Source: Bacillus pumilus
Lineage (GTDB): Bacteria > Bacillota > Bacilli > Bacillales > Bacillaceae
Length of the DNA: 64,000 nucleotides
Reading direction: 5' to 3'
Assembly (NCBI RefSeq): GCF_003431975.1
Contig: NZ_CP027116.1
Span: forward strand, 124,001-188,000
Shown: positions 40,899-55,069 of the stretch, one piece after another
How the letters are laid out: every line of letters begins with the position of its first letter
Position numbering within the stretch: the stretch's first letter is position 1
Made by a program: the position numbers and the translations under genes
Notes under the pieces: generated by a model
Seen by the model: only the letters and a program-made list of their open reading frames with translations
What the model was told of the DNA's origin: nothing
Database searches by the model: none

Positions 40899-41501
40899 AT
40901 GAAAAGTCGGGATTTAGTTCGTTTTTTCTTCTCTGTGCTAGCTGTTGGAGCGGTTATTACAAGCGTGGTAGGCTTTGCGCTGGAGTGGGGGAAATATCAG
41001 AAGCTTTTTATATCGTTTGAAATACTAGAAATCGCCTCTGTGTTGTTTTGGTTCATTGGTGTAGGGATGATCTTTAGTGTTATTAGTCAGATGGGGTTTG
41101 TTGTATTCTTGACGGTGCACCGGTTTGCGTTAGAGATATTCCGATCGCATTCTTTATGGAATACCATTCAGCTGTTTCTTGTGATCTTTGTGTTGTTTGA
41201 TTTAGCTTACTTGCGATTTTTGTTTTTCGGAGAGAATGAATCATTTCTTCCATATTTGTGGCTGCCTGTCTTTGTTGGTGTGTTCGCAATCATTGTGGCT
41301 TACTTTAAACAGCAGCAGTCCTCTAAGAAAACATTTGTTTCCGCAATGTTTCTCATGGTCGTCATTACGTCGTTAGAATGGTTCCCGGCGCTTAGAGTCA
41401 ATGAAGAGGACTGGCTGTATTTAATGTTATTCCCGCTATTAGGCTGTAATGCGTTTCAGCTGTTAGCTATGCCACGGTTTTCAAAGGCGAAAGCTACTTA
41501 A
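40899..41501 (+). CDS. kbaA: KinB-signalling pathway activator KbaA
   Basis: 200 residues from the ATG at 40899, the start [18 protein letters not shown] matching the family; a longer frame from 40812 crosses the divergent gerD promoter. The protein has about six hydrophobic segments and is an inner-membrane protein. In B. subtilis KbaA is needed for the KinB branch of the sporulation phosphorelay. Its end overlaps the pdaB end on the other strand by eight bases. Confidence 0.9.
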   Translation: MKSRDLVRFFFSVLAVGAVITSVVGFALEWGKYQKLFISFEILEIASVLFWFIGVGMIFSVISQMGFVVFLTVHRFALEIFRSHSLWNTIQLFLVIFVLFDLAYLRFLFFGENESFLPYLWLPVFVGVFAIIVAYFKQQQSSKKTFVSAMFLMVVITSLEWFPALRVNEEDWLYLMLFPLLGCNAFQLLAMPRFSKAKAT

Positions 41502-42258
41502 CTTCCGATGACTTTGTTTTGGTATTGGAGATCAGTTCGCCAACCGTCACATTCTTTAAGTTCTTTTCTTTAATTTGTTTCAAAATAGCTGGTAAAGCTT
41601 GAGCGGTTTGGGTTGCTGAATCTGAGGCGTGAAGGAGAACGATGTCTCCGCTCTTCATTCGATCATTTACATTCTGAACAATCTGGTCGACGCCTGGATT
41701 CAGCCAATCCTGTGAATTGATACTGTAATGGACAACGGTATAACCATACTGTGTAGCAATCTTTAATGATTTTTCGTTAAATTGGCCAGTTGGCGGTCTT
41801 AATAGTTGAATGTCATCTAGTCCAAGCTTTTGAAAGGTGTTTTGTGCTCGAACAAGATCCTGCTTAATTTCACTATCTTCAAGCTGGCTATAATTTTTAT
41901 AAGCATAGCCAAGGCTTCCGATTTGGTGGCCGTCCTCTCTAATTTGTTTGACGATATCAGGGTGACGCTCAGCCCAAGAAGCAGACAGAAAGAAAGTGGC
42001 GTTCTTTATATCGTACTCTCGAAGGACATTTAAAATAGGAACAGCCTTCTCATCTCCCCAGCCGATATTAAAAGTGAGGGAGACATGTTTTGAGGAAGAC
42101 TCACCTTTATAAATAGCTCGGGGGCCTTGTTCTGTTTTAAATACCGACAGCGGCGGTGCCTTTTGTACATAAAAAAAGGTTGCAGCTGCAAGGGCTGCTA
42201 CAAGAATAATGACAACTTGCTTCAGCCGTTTAATTGGCAACACGTATAATCGACTCAA
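41494..42258 (-). CDS. pdaB: Polysaccharide deacetylase-like sporulation protein PdaB
   Basis: 254 residues from the TTG at 42258 (9 nt after AGGAG), the same length as B. subtilis PdaB; a TTG at 42267 touches the ribosome site. One N-terminal membrane anchor (about 13-30) precedes a NodB domain. The first NodB motif, TF-D-D in active deacetylases, reads TFNIGWGDE, so the catalytic-base aspartate position is Asn. Later motifs are [10 protein letters not shown] and [10 protein letters not shown]. In B. subtilis pdaB is needed to keep the spore cortex stable. Enzymatic activity is doubtful from the motif. Confidence 0.92.
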   Translation of the reverse strand: MSRLYVLPIKRLKQVVIILVAALAAATFFYVQKAPPLSVFKTEQGPRAIYKGESSSKHVSLTFNIGWGDEKAVPILNVLREYDIKNATFFLSASWAERHPDIVKQIREDGHQIGSLGYAYKNYSQLEDSEIKQDLVRAQNTFQKLGLDDIQLLRPPTGQFNEKSLKIATQYGYTVVHYSINSQDWLNPGVDQIVQNVNDRMKSGDIVLLHASDSATQTAQALPAILKQIKEKNLKNVTVGELISNTKTKSSEVK

Positions 42259-42295
42259 TTCAAACAACTCCTGCCTTGTCCGAGATTGTTACTTG

Positions 42296-42324
42296 ATTGT
42301 ATGCAGGACAAGGGTTTGTGATGC
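42296..42324 (-). promoter_or_regulatory. Candidate sporulation promoter of pdaB (sigma-E type)
   Basis: On the minus strand: GCATCAC (42324-42318), 14-bp spacer, CATACAAT (42303-42296). The -10 is a perfect sigma-E -10. An inverted repeat CCTTGTCC (42274-42281) / GGACAAGG (42306-42313) brackets the -10. Confidence 0.5.
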
Positions 42325-42361
42325 ACAATAAAACTATTTCAAAAAAAGTTTTGAAAAGCCG

Positions 42362-42391
42362 TTGACCGATAGAATGTTTTCGTGATATATT
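42362..42391 (+). promoter_or_regulatory. rRNA operon promoter P1
   Basis: TTGACC (42362-42367), 18-bp spacer, TATATT (42386-42391). The 378-base stretch between pdaB and 16S holds this promoter, P2, the boxA-type leader and a processing arm. Confidence 0.6.
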
Positions 42392-42457
42392 ATTAATCGT
42401 CGCTGACACACAGTGACAAACACAAAACGCTTCGGGAAATAAACTTGAAAAAAGTTG

Positions 42458-42487
42458 TTGACATAAGATGAAGCAAAATGTTATATT
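42458..42487 (+). promoter_or_regulatory. rRNA operon promoter P2
   Basis: TTGACA (42458-42463), 18-bp spacer, TATATT (42482-42487). Tandem P1-P2 spacing of 96 bases is typical of Bacillus rrn operons. Confidence 0.75.
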
Positions 42488-42511
42488 ATTAAAGCCGCTA
42501 AGAACGGCGAG

Positions 42512-42542
42512 ATGATCTTTGAAAACTAAACAAGACAAAACG
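42512..42542 (+). other. rrn leader: boxA-like element and 5' arm of the 16S processing stalk
   Basis: TGATCTTTGA (42513-42522) resembles the Bacillus boxA antitermination element. The segment 42512-42542 is complementary to 44209-44240 downstream of 16S (shared core CTAAACAAGAC), forming the long duplex cut by RNase III to release pre-16S. Confidence 0.75.
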
Positions 42543-42636
42543 TACCTGTTAATTCGAGTTTTTATAAAAAAATCCTATGATACATCATAGGTAGTCAGTC
42601 AAACGCTGACGAAAAACAAAACTTCGGTTTTGTACT

Positions 42637-47297
<4,661 letters not shown>

Positions 47298-47359
47298 TTA
47301 TTCTAATGTGAAGCATGAACATTGTTATCTAGTTTTGAGAGAACATTCTCTCCATCAGG

Positions 47360-47475
47360 TTTGGTGGCGATAGCGAAGAGGTCACACCCGTTCCCATACC
47401 GAACACGGAAGTTAAGCTCTTCAGCGCCGATGGTAGTTGGGGGTCTCCCCCTGTGAGAGTAGGACGCCGCCAAGC
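47360..47475 (+). rRNA. 5S ribosomal RNA
   Basis: About 116 nt from TTTGGTGGCGATAGCGAAGA to GGACGCCGCCAAGC, whose ends pair (TTGGTGGC / GCCGCCAA). It lies 62 nt after 23S in the usual order. Confidence 0.96.
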
Positions 47476-47517
47476 TTTTTGTTTATATCCTTCCAATGGA
47501 AGAAGTTACTTTATCAT

Positions 47518-47592
47518 TCCGCAGTAGCTCAGTGGTAGAGCTATCGGCTGTTAACCGATCGGTCGTAGGTTCGAGTCCTACCTGCGGAGCCA
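47518..47592 (+). tRNA. tRNA-Asn (anticodon GTT)
   Basis: 75 nt, acceptor TCCGCAG / CTGCGGA, anticodon arm with CTGTTAA loop, T-arm GTTCGAGTC. The 3' CCA is encoded (47590-47592). Follows 5S directly in the rRNA operon. Confidence 0.96.
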
Positions 47593-47593
47593 T

Positions 47594-47666
47594 GCTTCCA
47601 TAGCTCAGTAGGTAGAGCACTTCCATGGTAAGGAAGAGGTCAGCGGTTCGAGCCCGCTTGGAAGCT
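47594..47666 (+). tRNA. tRNA-Thr (anticodon GGT)
   Basis: 73 nt, acceptor GCTTCCA / TGGAAGC, anticodon loop ATGGTAA. CCA is not encoded, so it needs tRNA nucleotidyltransferase. It lies one base after tRNA-Asn. Confidence 0.95.
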
Positions 47667-47688
47667 TTCCTCTAAATGTTGATCTGAC

Positions 47689-47719
47689 AAGGTTTCTCGA
47701 TGATGAGAAGGCTTTTTTT
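47689..47719 (+). terminator. Terminator of the rRNA-tRNA operon
   Basis: AAGGTTTCTC (47689-47698) and GAGAAGGCTT (47705-47714) with one mismatch and one G-T pair, followed by a T run to 47719. Confidence 0.8.
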
Positions 47720-47997
47720 GTTTTTCTTTAAAATGTTGAACTCGCTCAATTATCAGTAGACTCATGAAAAAGGAAGCTTTGTATCAGTTTTCTACATATT
47801 CCTTCTTTTTGTTCTTGATTCTTCAGCACCTTTCTTATATTCTTACTAAAGTGATGATATCCTCTCTAACAAAAGACTCTGTACGTTCCTCTTTTCCCCC
47901 GAAAGTGAAGCATTGTTTATTTTTTTCTTCTTCATCTCCAGGTTTGATTGCTCTTCCTTTCCATGTACGGTATGTGTATAAAAAAGGAGTAGATGGT
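47720..47997 (+). other. Spacer between the rRNA operon and ybaR
   Basis: 278 bases, AT-rich. It keeps an open frame in phase with ybaR from 47764, but that extension is hydrophobic, unlike any SulP N-terminus, and precedes the ribosome site. A weak promoter candidate is TTGATT (47815-47820), 17-bp spacer, TATTCT (47838-47843). I see no RNA gene or repeat. Confidence 0.5.
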
Positions 47998-49437
47998 TTG
48001 AAAGATTTATTTGTAAAACAAGAATGGTTTGGACATGTGCGTCAGGATGTGTTGGCGGGTATTTTAGTTGCTCTGGCTTTAATTCCTGAGGCGATTGCGT
48101 TTTCGATTATTGCGGGCGTTGATCCGAAGATTGGATTGTATGCTTCGTTTTGTATTGCGATTGTGATTTCGTTTGTTGGTGGACGACCGGGTATGATTTC
48201 GGCTGCTACAGGAGCTATGGCTCTTGTTATGGTGAACTTGGTTGCAGATCATGGATTGCAATATTTGTTTGCAGCGACGATTTTAACAGGTCTGATTCAG
48301 ATTGTGTTTGGACTCTGCCGTGTTTCTCGTCTGATGAAATTTATACCGAGATCCGTAATGGTTGGTTTTGTGAATGCACTGGCTATTATGATCTTCATGG
48401 CTCAGCTTCCACATTTCGTTGGAGAATCAATGGCCATGTATATCATGACAGGTGGTGCCTTGTTGATTATTTATTTATTGCCGATGGTGATAAAAGTGAT
48501 ACCTTCCCCACTCATTGCGATTATTGTCATGACGATTATAGCTGTATTTGGACATATTGATGTTAGAACAGTTGGTGACATGGGAGAGCTTCCTAGTTCT
48601 TTACCTGCTTTTCTGATTCCTCAAGTTCCGTTTAGCTGGGAGACACTTGCTATCATTTTTCCTTATTCGTTAGCACTTGCGATGGTCGGTTTACTTGAGT
48701 CCCTTTTAACTGCACAGATTGTTGATGATATGACGGAGACGTCAAGTCGTAAGAACAAGGAAGCGAGAGGTCAAGGGATTGCCAATGTGGTTGCAGGATT
48801 CTTTGGTGGTATGGCTGGTTGTGCGATGATTGGTCAATCAGTGATTAATACGAAGGCAGGCGGGCGTGGACGGCTTTCTACTTTTGTAGCAGGTGCATTT
48901 TTAATGGTCCTCATTTTTGTACTTGGTGATGTTGTCGTTCAAATTCCGATGGCTGCTCTTGTGGCTGTGATGATTATGGTCTCCGTTGGGACATTTGATT
49001 GGAGTTCCTTTCAGCAATTAAAAAAGAATCCGAAAACAGATTCTATTGTCATGATTGTCACAGTCGTGACTGTGGTGTTGACTCATGATTTATCAAAAGG
49101 GGTTTTTGCAGGTGTGCTGCTTAGTGCAGTATTCTTTGTAGCGAAAATATCGAAGCTCCTTATTACCTCTACAGAAAGCCAAGCAGGTACTTGGGTGTAT
49201 CGAATTAAAGGGCAAATTTTCTTTGCTTCTGTCACTGATTTCATTCAAGCGTTCCATCAGAAAAAAGATCTACAAGCCGTTGTGATTGATTTGTCTGAAG
49301 CACGTATATGGGATGAATCTGGCGTGGCAGCGATAGAACGTGTAAAGGAAAAGTATCAAGCAGCTGGAGTACAGGTAGACGTAATTGGAATGGATACATC
49401 AAGTCAAAAGCTTGTAAATCAGGTGAATGGTTCTTAA
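47998..49437 (+). CDS. ybaR: SulP-family anion transporter (YbaR)
   Basis: 479 residues from the TTG at 47998, preceded by AAAAAGGAGT. The protein starts [42 protein letters not shown], the entry of the SLC26/SulP domain, with 10 or more membrane segments, then a C-terminal STAS domain (about 390-479: [37 protein letters not shown]). SulP proteins move sulfate, bicarbonate or dicarboxylates; the substrate here is unknown. Same place as ybaR in B. subtilis. Confidence 0.9.
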   Translation: MKDLFVKQEWFGHVRQDVLAGILVALALIPEAIAFSIIAGVDPKIGLYASFCIAIVISFVGGRPGMISAATGAMALVMVNLVADHGLQYLFAATILTGLIQIVFGLCRVSRLMKFIPRSVMVGFVNALAIMIFMAQLPHFVGESMAMYIMTGGALLIIYLLPMVIKVIPSPLIAIIVMTIIAVFGHIDVRTVGDMGELPSSLPAFLIPQVPFSWETLAIIFPYSLALAMVGLLESLLTAQIVDDMTETSSRKNKEARGQGIANVVAGFFGGMAGCAMIGQSVINTKAGGRGRLSTFVAGAFLMVLIFVLGDVVVQIPMAALVAVMIMVSVGTFDWSSFQQLKKNPKTDSIVMIVTVVTVVLTHDLSKGVFAGVLLSAVFFVAKISKLLITSTESQAGTWVYRIKGQIFFASVTDFIQAFHQKKDLQAVVIDLSEARIWDESGVAAIERVKEKYQAAGVQVDVIGMDTSSQKLVNQVNGS

Positions 49438-49495
49438 AAAAATTCGGTTTGTTACAATAGAAAAGGTAAGAAAGTGAAGGATGGAGGTGGCCGGC

Positions 49496-50461
49496 ATGCT
49501 TGTGCGTTTGAACCAAGTGCTCGGCCGGATGATGCCGCTTATTACGCCTATTAGTGTGTTAATTGGTGTATTATTGGCGTCCTATTTAAAGGATTTCACG
49601 TTTTTGGTACCATGGGTATTTGCCGTTATGACTTTTGCAGGGAGCTTGTCGTCTACTTTTTCAGCTTTAAAGCATACGGTGATGCACCCATTGCCTTTGA
49701 TTTTGTCGTTTATGATATTGCATATGCTGATGCCCCTTTATGCATGGTCAGCGGGGCATCTAATATTTGCGGGTGATTCCATGACGATCACCGGTTTGAC
49801 GCTTGCAATGGTCATCCCCACAGGTGTGTCTAGTTTAATATGGGCGGCGATGTATAAAGGAAATGTTGGATTAACGTTATCCATCATTTTAATTGATACG
49901 TTGCTTTCGCCATTGATTGTGCCAGCCAGCTTGGCACTCTTCATCGGTACACAGGTCCATATGGACATGGTGGCGATCATGAAAGGGCTGTTCGGTATGG
50001 TGGTGTTGCCATCTATTTTAGGGATGCTCGTACGTCAGTATGCAAAGCCGTCGGTGACGAAAACAATTAGTCAGACCCTGTCTCCTTTTTCAAAATTAGG
50101 CTTGTTTGTTGTCGTATCGATTAACAGTTCTGTTGTTGCGCCATATTTGCGGGAACTGGATGCCGCATTTTTTAGCAAAGCAGCGACTGTGTTTTTCATT
50201 GCGATGAGTGGCTACGCATTTGCTTGGTTGATCGGCAAGGCAATGAAATGTAATCAAGGGGAGATTGTGGCCATTGTGTATACGGGTGGCATGAGAAATA
50301 TTAGTGCGGGGGCTGTGCTGGCTATTAGCTTTTTCCCGCCTGCTGTTGCTGTCCCTGTTGTGATTGGCATGCTGTTTCAACAAGTCCTTGCTGCTTTATT
50401 TGGTTATTTACTCAATCGTTTTGAGCTGAAAGCGCCTGCTGTGTCTAAATCTTTATCATGA
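49496..50461 (+). CDS. ybaS: Bile acid:sodium symporter family protein (YbaS)
   Basis: 321 residues from the ATG at 49496, 6 nt after GGAGGTGG; an ATG at 49481 overlaps that site. The protein has about nine or ten hydrophobic segments and the SBF/BASS pattern (FAVMTFAGSLSSTFSAL, MVIPTGVSSLIWAAMYKGNVGLTLSIILIDTLLSPLIVP, GGMRNISAGAVLA). BASS-family proteins carry organic anions with sodium; the true substrate in Bacillus is not known to me. A shared terminator with namZ follows. Confidence 0.87.
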   Translation: MLVRLNQVLGRMMPLITPISVLIGVLLASYLKDFTFLVPWVFAVMTFAGSLSSTFSALKHTVMHPLPLILSFMILHMLMPLYAWSAGHLIFAGDSMTITGLTLAMVIPTGVSSLIWAAMYKGNVGLTLSIILIDTLLSPLIVPASLALFIGTQVHMDMVAIMKGLFGMVVLPSILGMLVRQYAKPSVTKTISQTLSPFSKLGLFVVVSINSSVVAPYLRELDAAFFSKAATVFFIAMSGYAFAWLIGKAMKCNQGEIVAIVYTGGMRNISAGAVLAISFFPPAVAVPVVIGMLFQQVLAALFGYLLNRFELKAPAVSKSLS

Positions 50462-50496
50462 AAAGACCTCCATTCTATTGAGATGGAGGTCTTTTT
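50461..50496. terminator. Bidirectional terminator between ybaS and namZ
   Basis: AAAAGACCTCCAT and ATGGAGGTCTTTTT arms, 13 bp, with A-run and T-run on the two sides, between converging genes. Confidence 0.92.
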
Positions 50497-50501
50497 GTGT
50501 G

Positions 50502-51749
50502 TTAATAGATGAGATATTTCTTCCGCTTCTTTTCGAACGTTTTGAGGTCATGCTGATAGCGTTTCATGATGTGTTTGATGGAAGTGCCTTGATTGATTTC
50601 TTCTTTGATCCAGCTATTTCCGATGAGTTTATCAAAGCTACCTGTTTGAAGGAACTGAAAATCTTTTGGATATAGATCATGTATGGCTTTGATGATGGAT
50701 AACCCTGTTTTTACCGCTTCGAATGAAGAGCGGTCTGTGACGTATAGCTGCACACCGTGTGATAGTGTGCCGGCATGTTTAGAAAAAGTAGGGGTGAATG
50801 AAACGGGTCTAAACTGTACGCCTTTTAGTTTTAGCTGGTTTAAATGATCTGCTAGTTCGTTGCTATTGATATATGGAGCACCAATAAGTTCGAACGGTTT
50901 TGTCGTTCCTCTGCCTTCGGAGACGTTTGTGCCTTCAATTAATCCTGTGGCGGGATATACAAAGGTGCTATCAACTGTCGGCATATTAGGAGAAAGAAGG
51001 ACGAATGGTAGCTTCGTGTCATCAAATGTCATGGAACGCTTCCAGTTTTTCATTTTGATCACTGTGACATCAGCATTGATATGAAACTCTTTGTTAAAGA
51101 ATGTTGCTAGCTCACCAGTGGTCATTCCATGTCTTAATGGTATTGGATAGAGTCCCACAAATGAAGCGTGTTCAGGTTCTAAGACTGGCCCTTCTATTTT
51201 TAGTCCGCCAATGGGGTTTGGACGATCTAGGACAACGAAGGAAATGTCGTTTTCTTTAGCGGCTTCCATCGCAAAGGCCATCGTGTAAATATAGGTGTAA
51301 TAACGAGCTCCAACGTCTTGAATATCAAACAGCAAAACATCTACATTTTGGAGCATATCAGGAGTTGGTTTTCTTGTTTTTCCATAGAGAGAGTAAACAG
51401 GAAGTCCTGTTTTTTCATCTGTGTAGGATTCGACGCCTTCTCCTGCTTGTGCATCGCCGCGCACACCATGTTCAGGTCCATATAGAGCAGTAAGCTTGAT
51501 ATTTGGGTGCTCAAATAGGAGATCGACACTGCTTTTCATATTTGAATCAATGCCAGTTGGGTTGGTAATGAGACCGACTTTTTTTCCTTTTAACCATGAG
51601 AGGTTGCTTGAGAGTAGTGTTTCAATTCCTGTTTTGACTGCTGCTTTTTTTCCTTTTGTGTCTGTTCGTCCTTGATCTGCGGGAGAGGCGGCGGTCAATG
51701 TACTCATGATCAGAATGCTTGCGAATATCAGGCTAGCTGTTTTTTTCAA
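50502..51749 (-). CDS. namZ: Exo-beta-N-acetylmuramidase NamZ (YbbC, DUF1343)
   Basis: 415 residues with an N-terminal signal peptide (MKKTASLIFASILIMSTLTAASPA). It is the YbbC/DUF1343 family, shown in B. subtilis to release terminal MurNAc from non-reducing ends of glycan chains (NamZ). Family blocks seen are GLITNPTGID, ALYGPEHGVRGDAQAGEGVESYTDEKTGLPVYSLYG, LFDIQDVGARYYTYIYTM and VLDRPNPIGG. Last gene of the muropeptide recycling operon, 11 nt after nagZ. Confidence 0.92.
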   Translation of the reverse strand: MKKTASLIFASILIMSTLTAASPADQGRTDTKGKKAAVKTGIETLLSSNLSWLKGKKVGLITNPTGIDSNMKSSVDLLFEHPNIKLTALYGPEHGVRGDAQAGEGVESYTDEKTGLPVYSLYGKTRKPTPDMLQNVDVLLFDIQDVGARYYTYIYTMAFAMEAAKENDISFVVLDRPNPIGGLKIEGPVLEPEHASFVGLYPIPLRHGMTTGELATFFNKEFHINADVTVIKMKNWKRSMTFDDTKLPFVLLSPNMPTVDSTFVYPATGLIEGTNVSEGRGTTKPFELIGAPYINSNELADHLNQLKLKGVQFRPVSFTPTFSKHAGTLSHGVQLYVTDRSSFEAVKTGLSIIKAIHDLYPKDFQFLQTGSFDKLIGNSWIKEEINQGTSIKHIMKRYQHDLKTFEKKRKKYLIY

Positions 51750-51760
51750 GAGAATCCCTC

Positions 51761-53680
51761 CTATTTGATTTGTCTCCCTTTTAAGCTGAGTCCATAGCCG
51801 AATGGATATAGAGTTTGATTTGGATGAGTGACAGATGGGATATCAACAGGCAGTTTTCCTTTAGGTGATGCAGCGCCAAATATCACTTCTAATCCAGCAG
51901 GAATATTTGGCTGATTGAATTGTCCGTTTGAGTAGCCTTTAAAACCGTAAACGGCTAGTATGGCATCAGCCTCCTCAAAATTTGCCGCATCGTAAGGATT
52001 TCTTAGGCTCATGATGACCAATTTTTTGTTTTGTGCTGCTGCTTCTTTCATGACAGCACGAGGGAAGGCGGTAGCCCATTTTTTCGGATCCTGAACATTG
52101 TCATCAATTACTCCATCATTCACAGCTGGGTCATTTTGGACAACGTAAGACCCGGTAATTATATAGTCAGCTTCTTGAATCAGTTTGGCTGTTTCTTTGG
52201 TGAAGGTCTTATCCGCAAACGCATATGACTGAATACGTACAGGCTTGACTCTTTTTTTCTTGATCAGAGAGTCAATCGTGACTGACATTGCTTTTGTCTG
52301 ATCTTCGTAAGGTGCCATGACTAAGATCTGGTCATTCTTTTTAGGCTTGAAAGGTAGGGTCTTATCGTTGTTTTTAAGTAGGGTGATTCCTTCACGTGCC
52401 ATTTTTTGTTCTGCTTTCCGGTGCGACTTTTTCCCAACGATTTGAGCGGCTTTTTTGATTTTTTTCTCAAGGCTGATTGGTTTTTTGGAAGATATGATGC
52501 CTCGTTTGATCTTTAGTTGAAGAATTTTTTCGACAGAATGGTTGATTTGAGACATCGGAATTTCTTTCTTTACAATCGACTGTTTTACAGCATCAAACAC
52601 GTTCTCTAGGTTTCTTTCTGTTTTTAAAGATGTGACTGGTGCTGGCATGAGAGCGATGTCGACACCTGCTTTAATGGCCATCACCACGGCTTCTTCTTGG
52701 CCGAAGTTATCTGCAATCGCTTTCATATTGAGGGCATCTGTTACCACAACGCCTTGGAAGCCCATCTCTTCTTTTAATAAGTGTGTGATGACTTTTTTTG
52801 ATAAGGTTGCTGGAACCATTATGTCCTCGCCATCTTTTTTGCTTTTGTACGTTGTGTCGTCAATGGCTGGGAATTGAACATGAGCAGTCATGACCATATC
52901 CGCACCACCATTGATCGCTTGTTGAAATGGATACAGCTCCACCTTTTTTAGACGATCTAAGTCATGTTCTACGAGTGGCAAACCGTAGTGACTATCGACG
53001 GCTGTATCACCATGTCCCGGGAAATGCTTTAGTGTGGAAATGGTTTTTTCCTTTTGAAGTCCCTTCATGGTTTGAAGACCAAGCCTGGTGACAAGAGTAG
53101 GATCAGAGCTAAAGGAACGGACACCAATGACGGGGTTGTTTGGGTTGTTATTCACATCAAGAACAGGAGAGAAGTTAGTATTGATTCCTAGTGCGTTTAA
53201 TTCTTTGCCGATGATTTTTCCTGTGTCATATGCATTTTTCTTGCTTCTAGAGGCACCAATCGACATATTTCCTGGGAAATGTGTTCCCTTTTGTAATCTT
53301 GTGACGATTCCACCTTCTTGATCAATTGAAATGAATAATGGAATCTTTGGTGATGCTTTTTGAAATTCATGGGTGAGTTTGACGGTTTGTTTCGTATCAG
53401 TGACATTTTCGGCAAATAAGATGACACCGCCAAGATGATATTTTTCTACAAGGTGGGAAACTTCTTGATTCATCTTTGTTAAGCCTGTAGGTGCGGATTC
53501 ATCTTTTGTTTGCCAATTACGAAAGTCTGGCATGAGCATTTGACCTATCTTTTCATCCAGAGACATGTTTTGTACCATTTGTTTGGCGGTTGGAAGAGGA
53601 GCAGAGCTAACCTTTTCTGTTGGAATGGAAGAGGTTAGCAGGGCCAAAACTAGAGCAGCGGGGAAGAGAGCTTTCAACAT
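51761..53680 (-). CDS. nagZ: Exo-beta-N-acetylglucosaminidase NagZ (glycoside hydrolase family 3)
   Basis: 639 residues, secreted (hydrophobic N-terminus to about residue 28). The GH3 barrel contains [14 protein letters not shown], with the general acid/base His231, and the nucleophile Asp315 in VVTDALNM; a C-terminal alpha/beta domain follows (about 430-639), as in the two-domain Bacillus enzyme. It removes GlcNAc from muropeptides outside the cell. A short 13-nt gap to amiE and strong RBS indicate operon membership. Confidence 0.95.
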   Translation of the reverse strand: MLKALFPAALVLALLTSSIPTEKVSSAPLPTAKQMVQNMSLDEKIGQMLMPDFRNWQTKDESAPTGLTKMNQEVSHLVEKYHLGGVILFAENVTDTKQTVKLTHEFQKASPKIPLFISIDQEGGIVTRLQKGTHFPGNMSIGASRSKKNAYDTGKIIGKELNALGINTNFSPVLDVNNNPNNPVIGVRSFSSDPTLVTRLGLQTMKGLQKEKTISTLKHFPGHGDTAVDSHYGLPLVEHDLDRLKKVELYPFQQAINGGADMVMTAHVQFPAIDDTTYKSKKDGEDIMVPATLSKKVITHLLKEEMGFQGVVVTDALNMKAIADNFGQEEAVVMAIKAGVDIALMPAPVTSLKTERNLENVFDAVKQSIVKKEIPMSQINHSVEKILQLKIKRGIISSKKPISLEKKIKKAAQIVGKKSHRKAEQKMAREGITLLKNNDKTLPFKPKKNDQILVMAPYEDQTKAMSVTIDSLIKKKRVKPVRIQSYAFADKTFTKETAKLIQEADYIITGSYVVQNDPAVNDGVIDDNVQDPKKWATAFPRAVMKEAAAQNKKLVIMSLRNPYDAANFEEADAILAVYGFKGYSNGQFNQPNIPAGLEVIFGAASPKGKLPVDIPSVTHPNQTLYPFGYGLSLKGRQIK

Positions 53681-53693
53681 CGAATTCCTCCTT

Positions 53694-55049
53694 TTACTTA
53701 AAAGATTCGTAGATGGCGGTCATGATGCTTCCATAAGTACCAGTTGGGAAAAGGTCACCTTCAAATTGATTTGGATTGGTTTCAGGTGAAACGACAGGTG
53801 AATGTTTTTTATTTGTCAGTAAGGCGATACCTAGATTGTGTTTTGGATCAATCAGCGTCATCGTTCCGGTCCATCCAGTATGTCCATAGGCTTCGTTGCT
53901 TGCATATTTTCCAAACATCCATTCCATGTCAGTATGGCCGTTTTTTCGCCAGCCTAGCCCGTAGGTTGGGTTTGTATCAGAGGAGGCTGTAAAAAGATCG
54001 ATAGAAGCTTGATCAAAGATGGTTGTGTTTCCATAGCCTCCTTTGTTAAGCATGAGCTGGAGCAGCACAGCCATATCTGAGATGTTAGAGAAAAGTCCCG
54101 CATGGCCTGAGATTCCCGCCATTGAGTAATAGGCTTTCTCGTCGTGGACTTCGCCTAGCAGGGTGTACCTGCGAATGTTTTCAAAATCAATGACACCATC
54201 TCTTGTATTGCCAAGTCGTTCGGTTGCTGCAAAGTGCTTCGGCTTGAATCCTTTTTGAAGTGGATTAAACATCGTATGTTTGAGACCTAGCGGCCGATAA
54301 ATCGTCGACTCTACATATTGATCAAGTGGCATACCGGTTTTTTTCTCGATGATCATGCCTAACAGCATGTAATCAATGTCACTATAAATATGCTCAGTGC
54401 CTGGTTTGTATTGAAGAGGCACCTTTGGCAGCCATTTCATCGTCGTCTTTCTATCTTGAGAGAAAAAGGAGCCGGCAGCCTCTTTGCTATAAAATAAGAC
54501 ACTGGAAGGTAGACCAGCAGAATGGGTAAGCAGATCTTTTACACGAAGCTGATCTTTACCAGGTATCTTTGCATCTGGTTCATCTTTAAAATCTGGCAGG
54601 ATGGCTTGTATTTTTTCGTTCACGTCTAGTTTTTGTTCGTAGACAAGCTTTTGCAGAGCATAGTTGGTCGCATACATTTTGGTGTTGGACGCAAGGTCGA
54701 ACAGTGTATTTTTCTTCATTTTCTTATATGATTTGAGTTCGGTTGTGCCGTCGTATTTTTGTCTGTAGCCATAGGCTTTTTGGTGGACGATCATTCCGTC
54801 TTTGATAATGATGAGTGCGGCTCCTGGAAATCCTGCTTTAATATCGTTTTGAATCATGTGATCAACCTTCCTAAGCTGCCTGGAAGAAAAACCTACTTGT
54901 TCTGGGCGTTTTGCGTTTTTTAAGACGGGATATTCTTCAGGTGCTGTTTTAGACAAAGACGATACAGGATGGGCGCTAGTTGCAAATGTTTGTGCTGGTA
55001 ATCCAAGGAGCATGAGCAGACTTGTCATTAAGAGAAAGTATTTCTTCAA
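53694..55049 (-). CDS. amiE: N-acetylmuramyl-L-alanine amidase AmiE (serine beta-lactamase fold)
   Basis: 451 residues with a signal peptide ([23 protein letters not shown]). The beta-lactamase-fold catalytic SxxK is SNTK with Ser121 and Lys124, the YxN-equivalent is YSDIDY, and GHTGWTGT matches the third motif. In B. subtilis AmiE (YbbE) splits the peptide from MurNAc during recycling. It lies between murP and nagZ as in B. subtilis. Confidence 0.92.
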   Translation of the reverse strand: MKKYFLLMTSLLMLLGLPAQTFATSAHPVSSLSKTAPEEYPVLKNAKRPEQVGFSSRQLRKVDHMIQNDIKAGFPGAALIIIKDGMIVHQKAYGYRQKYDGTTELKSYKKMKKNTLFDLASNTKMYATNYALQKLVYEQKLDVNEKIQAILPDFKDEPDAKIPGKDQLRVKDLLTHSAGLPSSVLFYSKEAAGSFFSQDRKTTMKWLPKVPLQYKPGTEHIYSDIDYMLLGMIIEKKTGMPLDQYVESTIYRPLGLKHTMFNPLQKGFKPKHFAATERLGNTRDGVIDFENIRRYTLLGEVHDEKAYYSMAGISGHAGLFSNISDMAVLLQLMLNKGGYGNTTIFDQASIDLFTASSDTNPTYGLGWRKNGHTDMEWMFGKYASNEAYGHTGWTGTMTLIDPKHNLGIALLTNKKHSPVVSPETNPNQFEGDLFPTGTYGSIMTAIYESFK

Positions 55050-55069
55050 GAGTTTAGACCTCCTATTGC

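Noticed and set aside
47764..47997. A 78-codon N-terminal extension of ybaR.
   Set aside because: It lacks similarity to SulP proteins, and the ribosome site AAAAAGGAG lies directly before the TTG at 47998.
48150..48560. A 136-codon frame overlapping ybaR on the same strand.
   Set aside because: Out-of-frame shadow of the SulP membrane domain with Cys/Trp-rich nonsense sequence.
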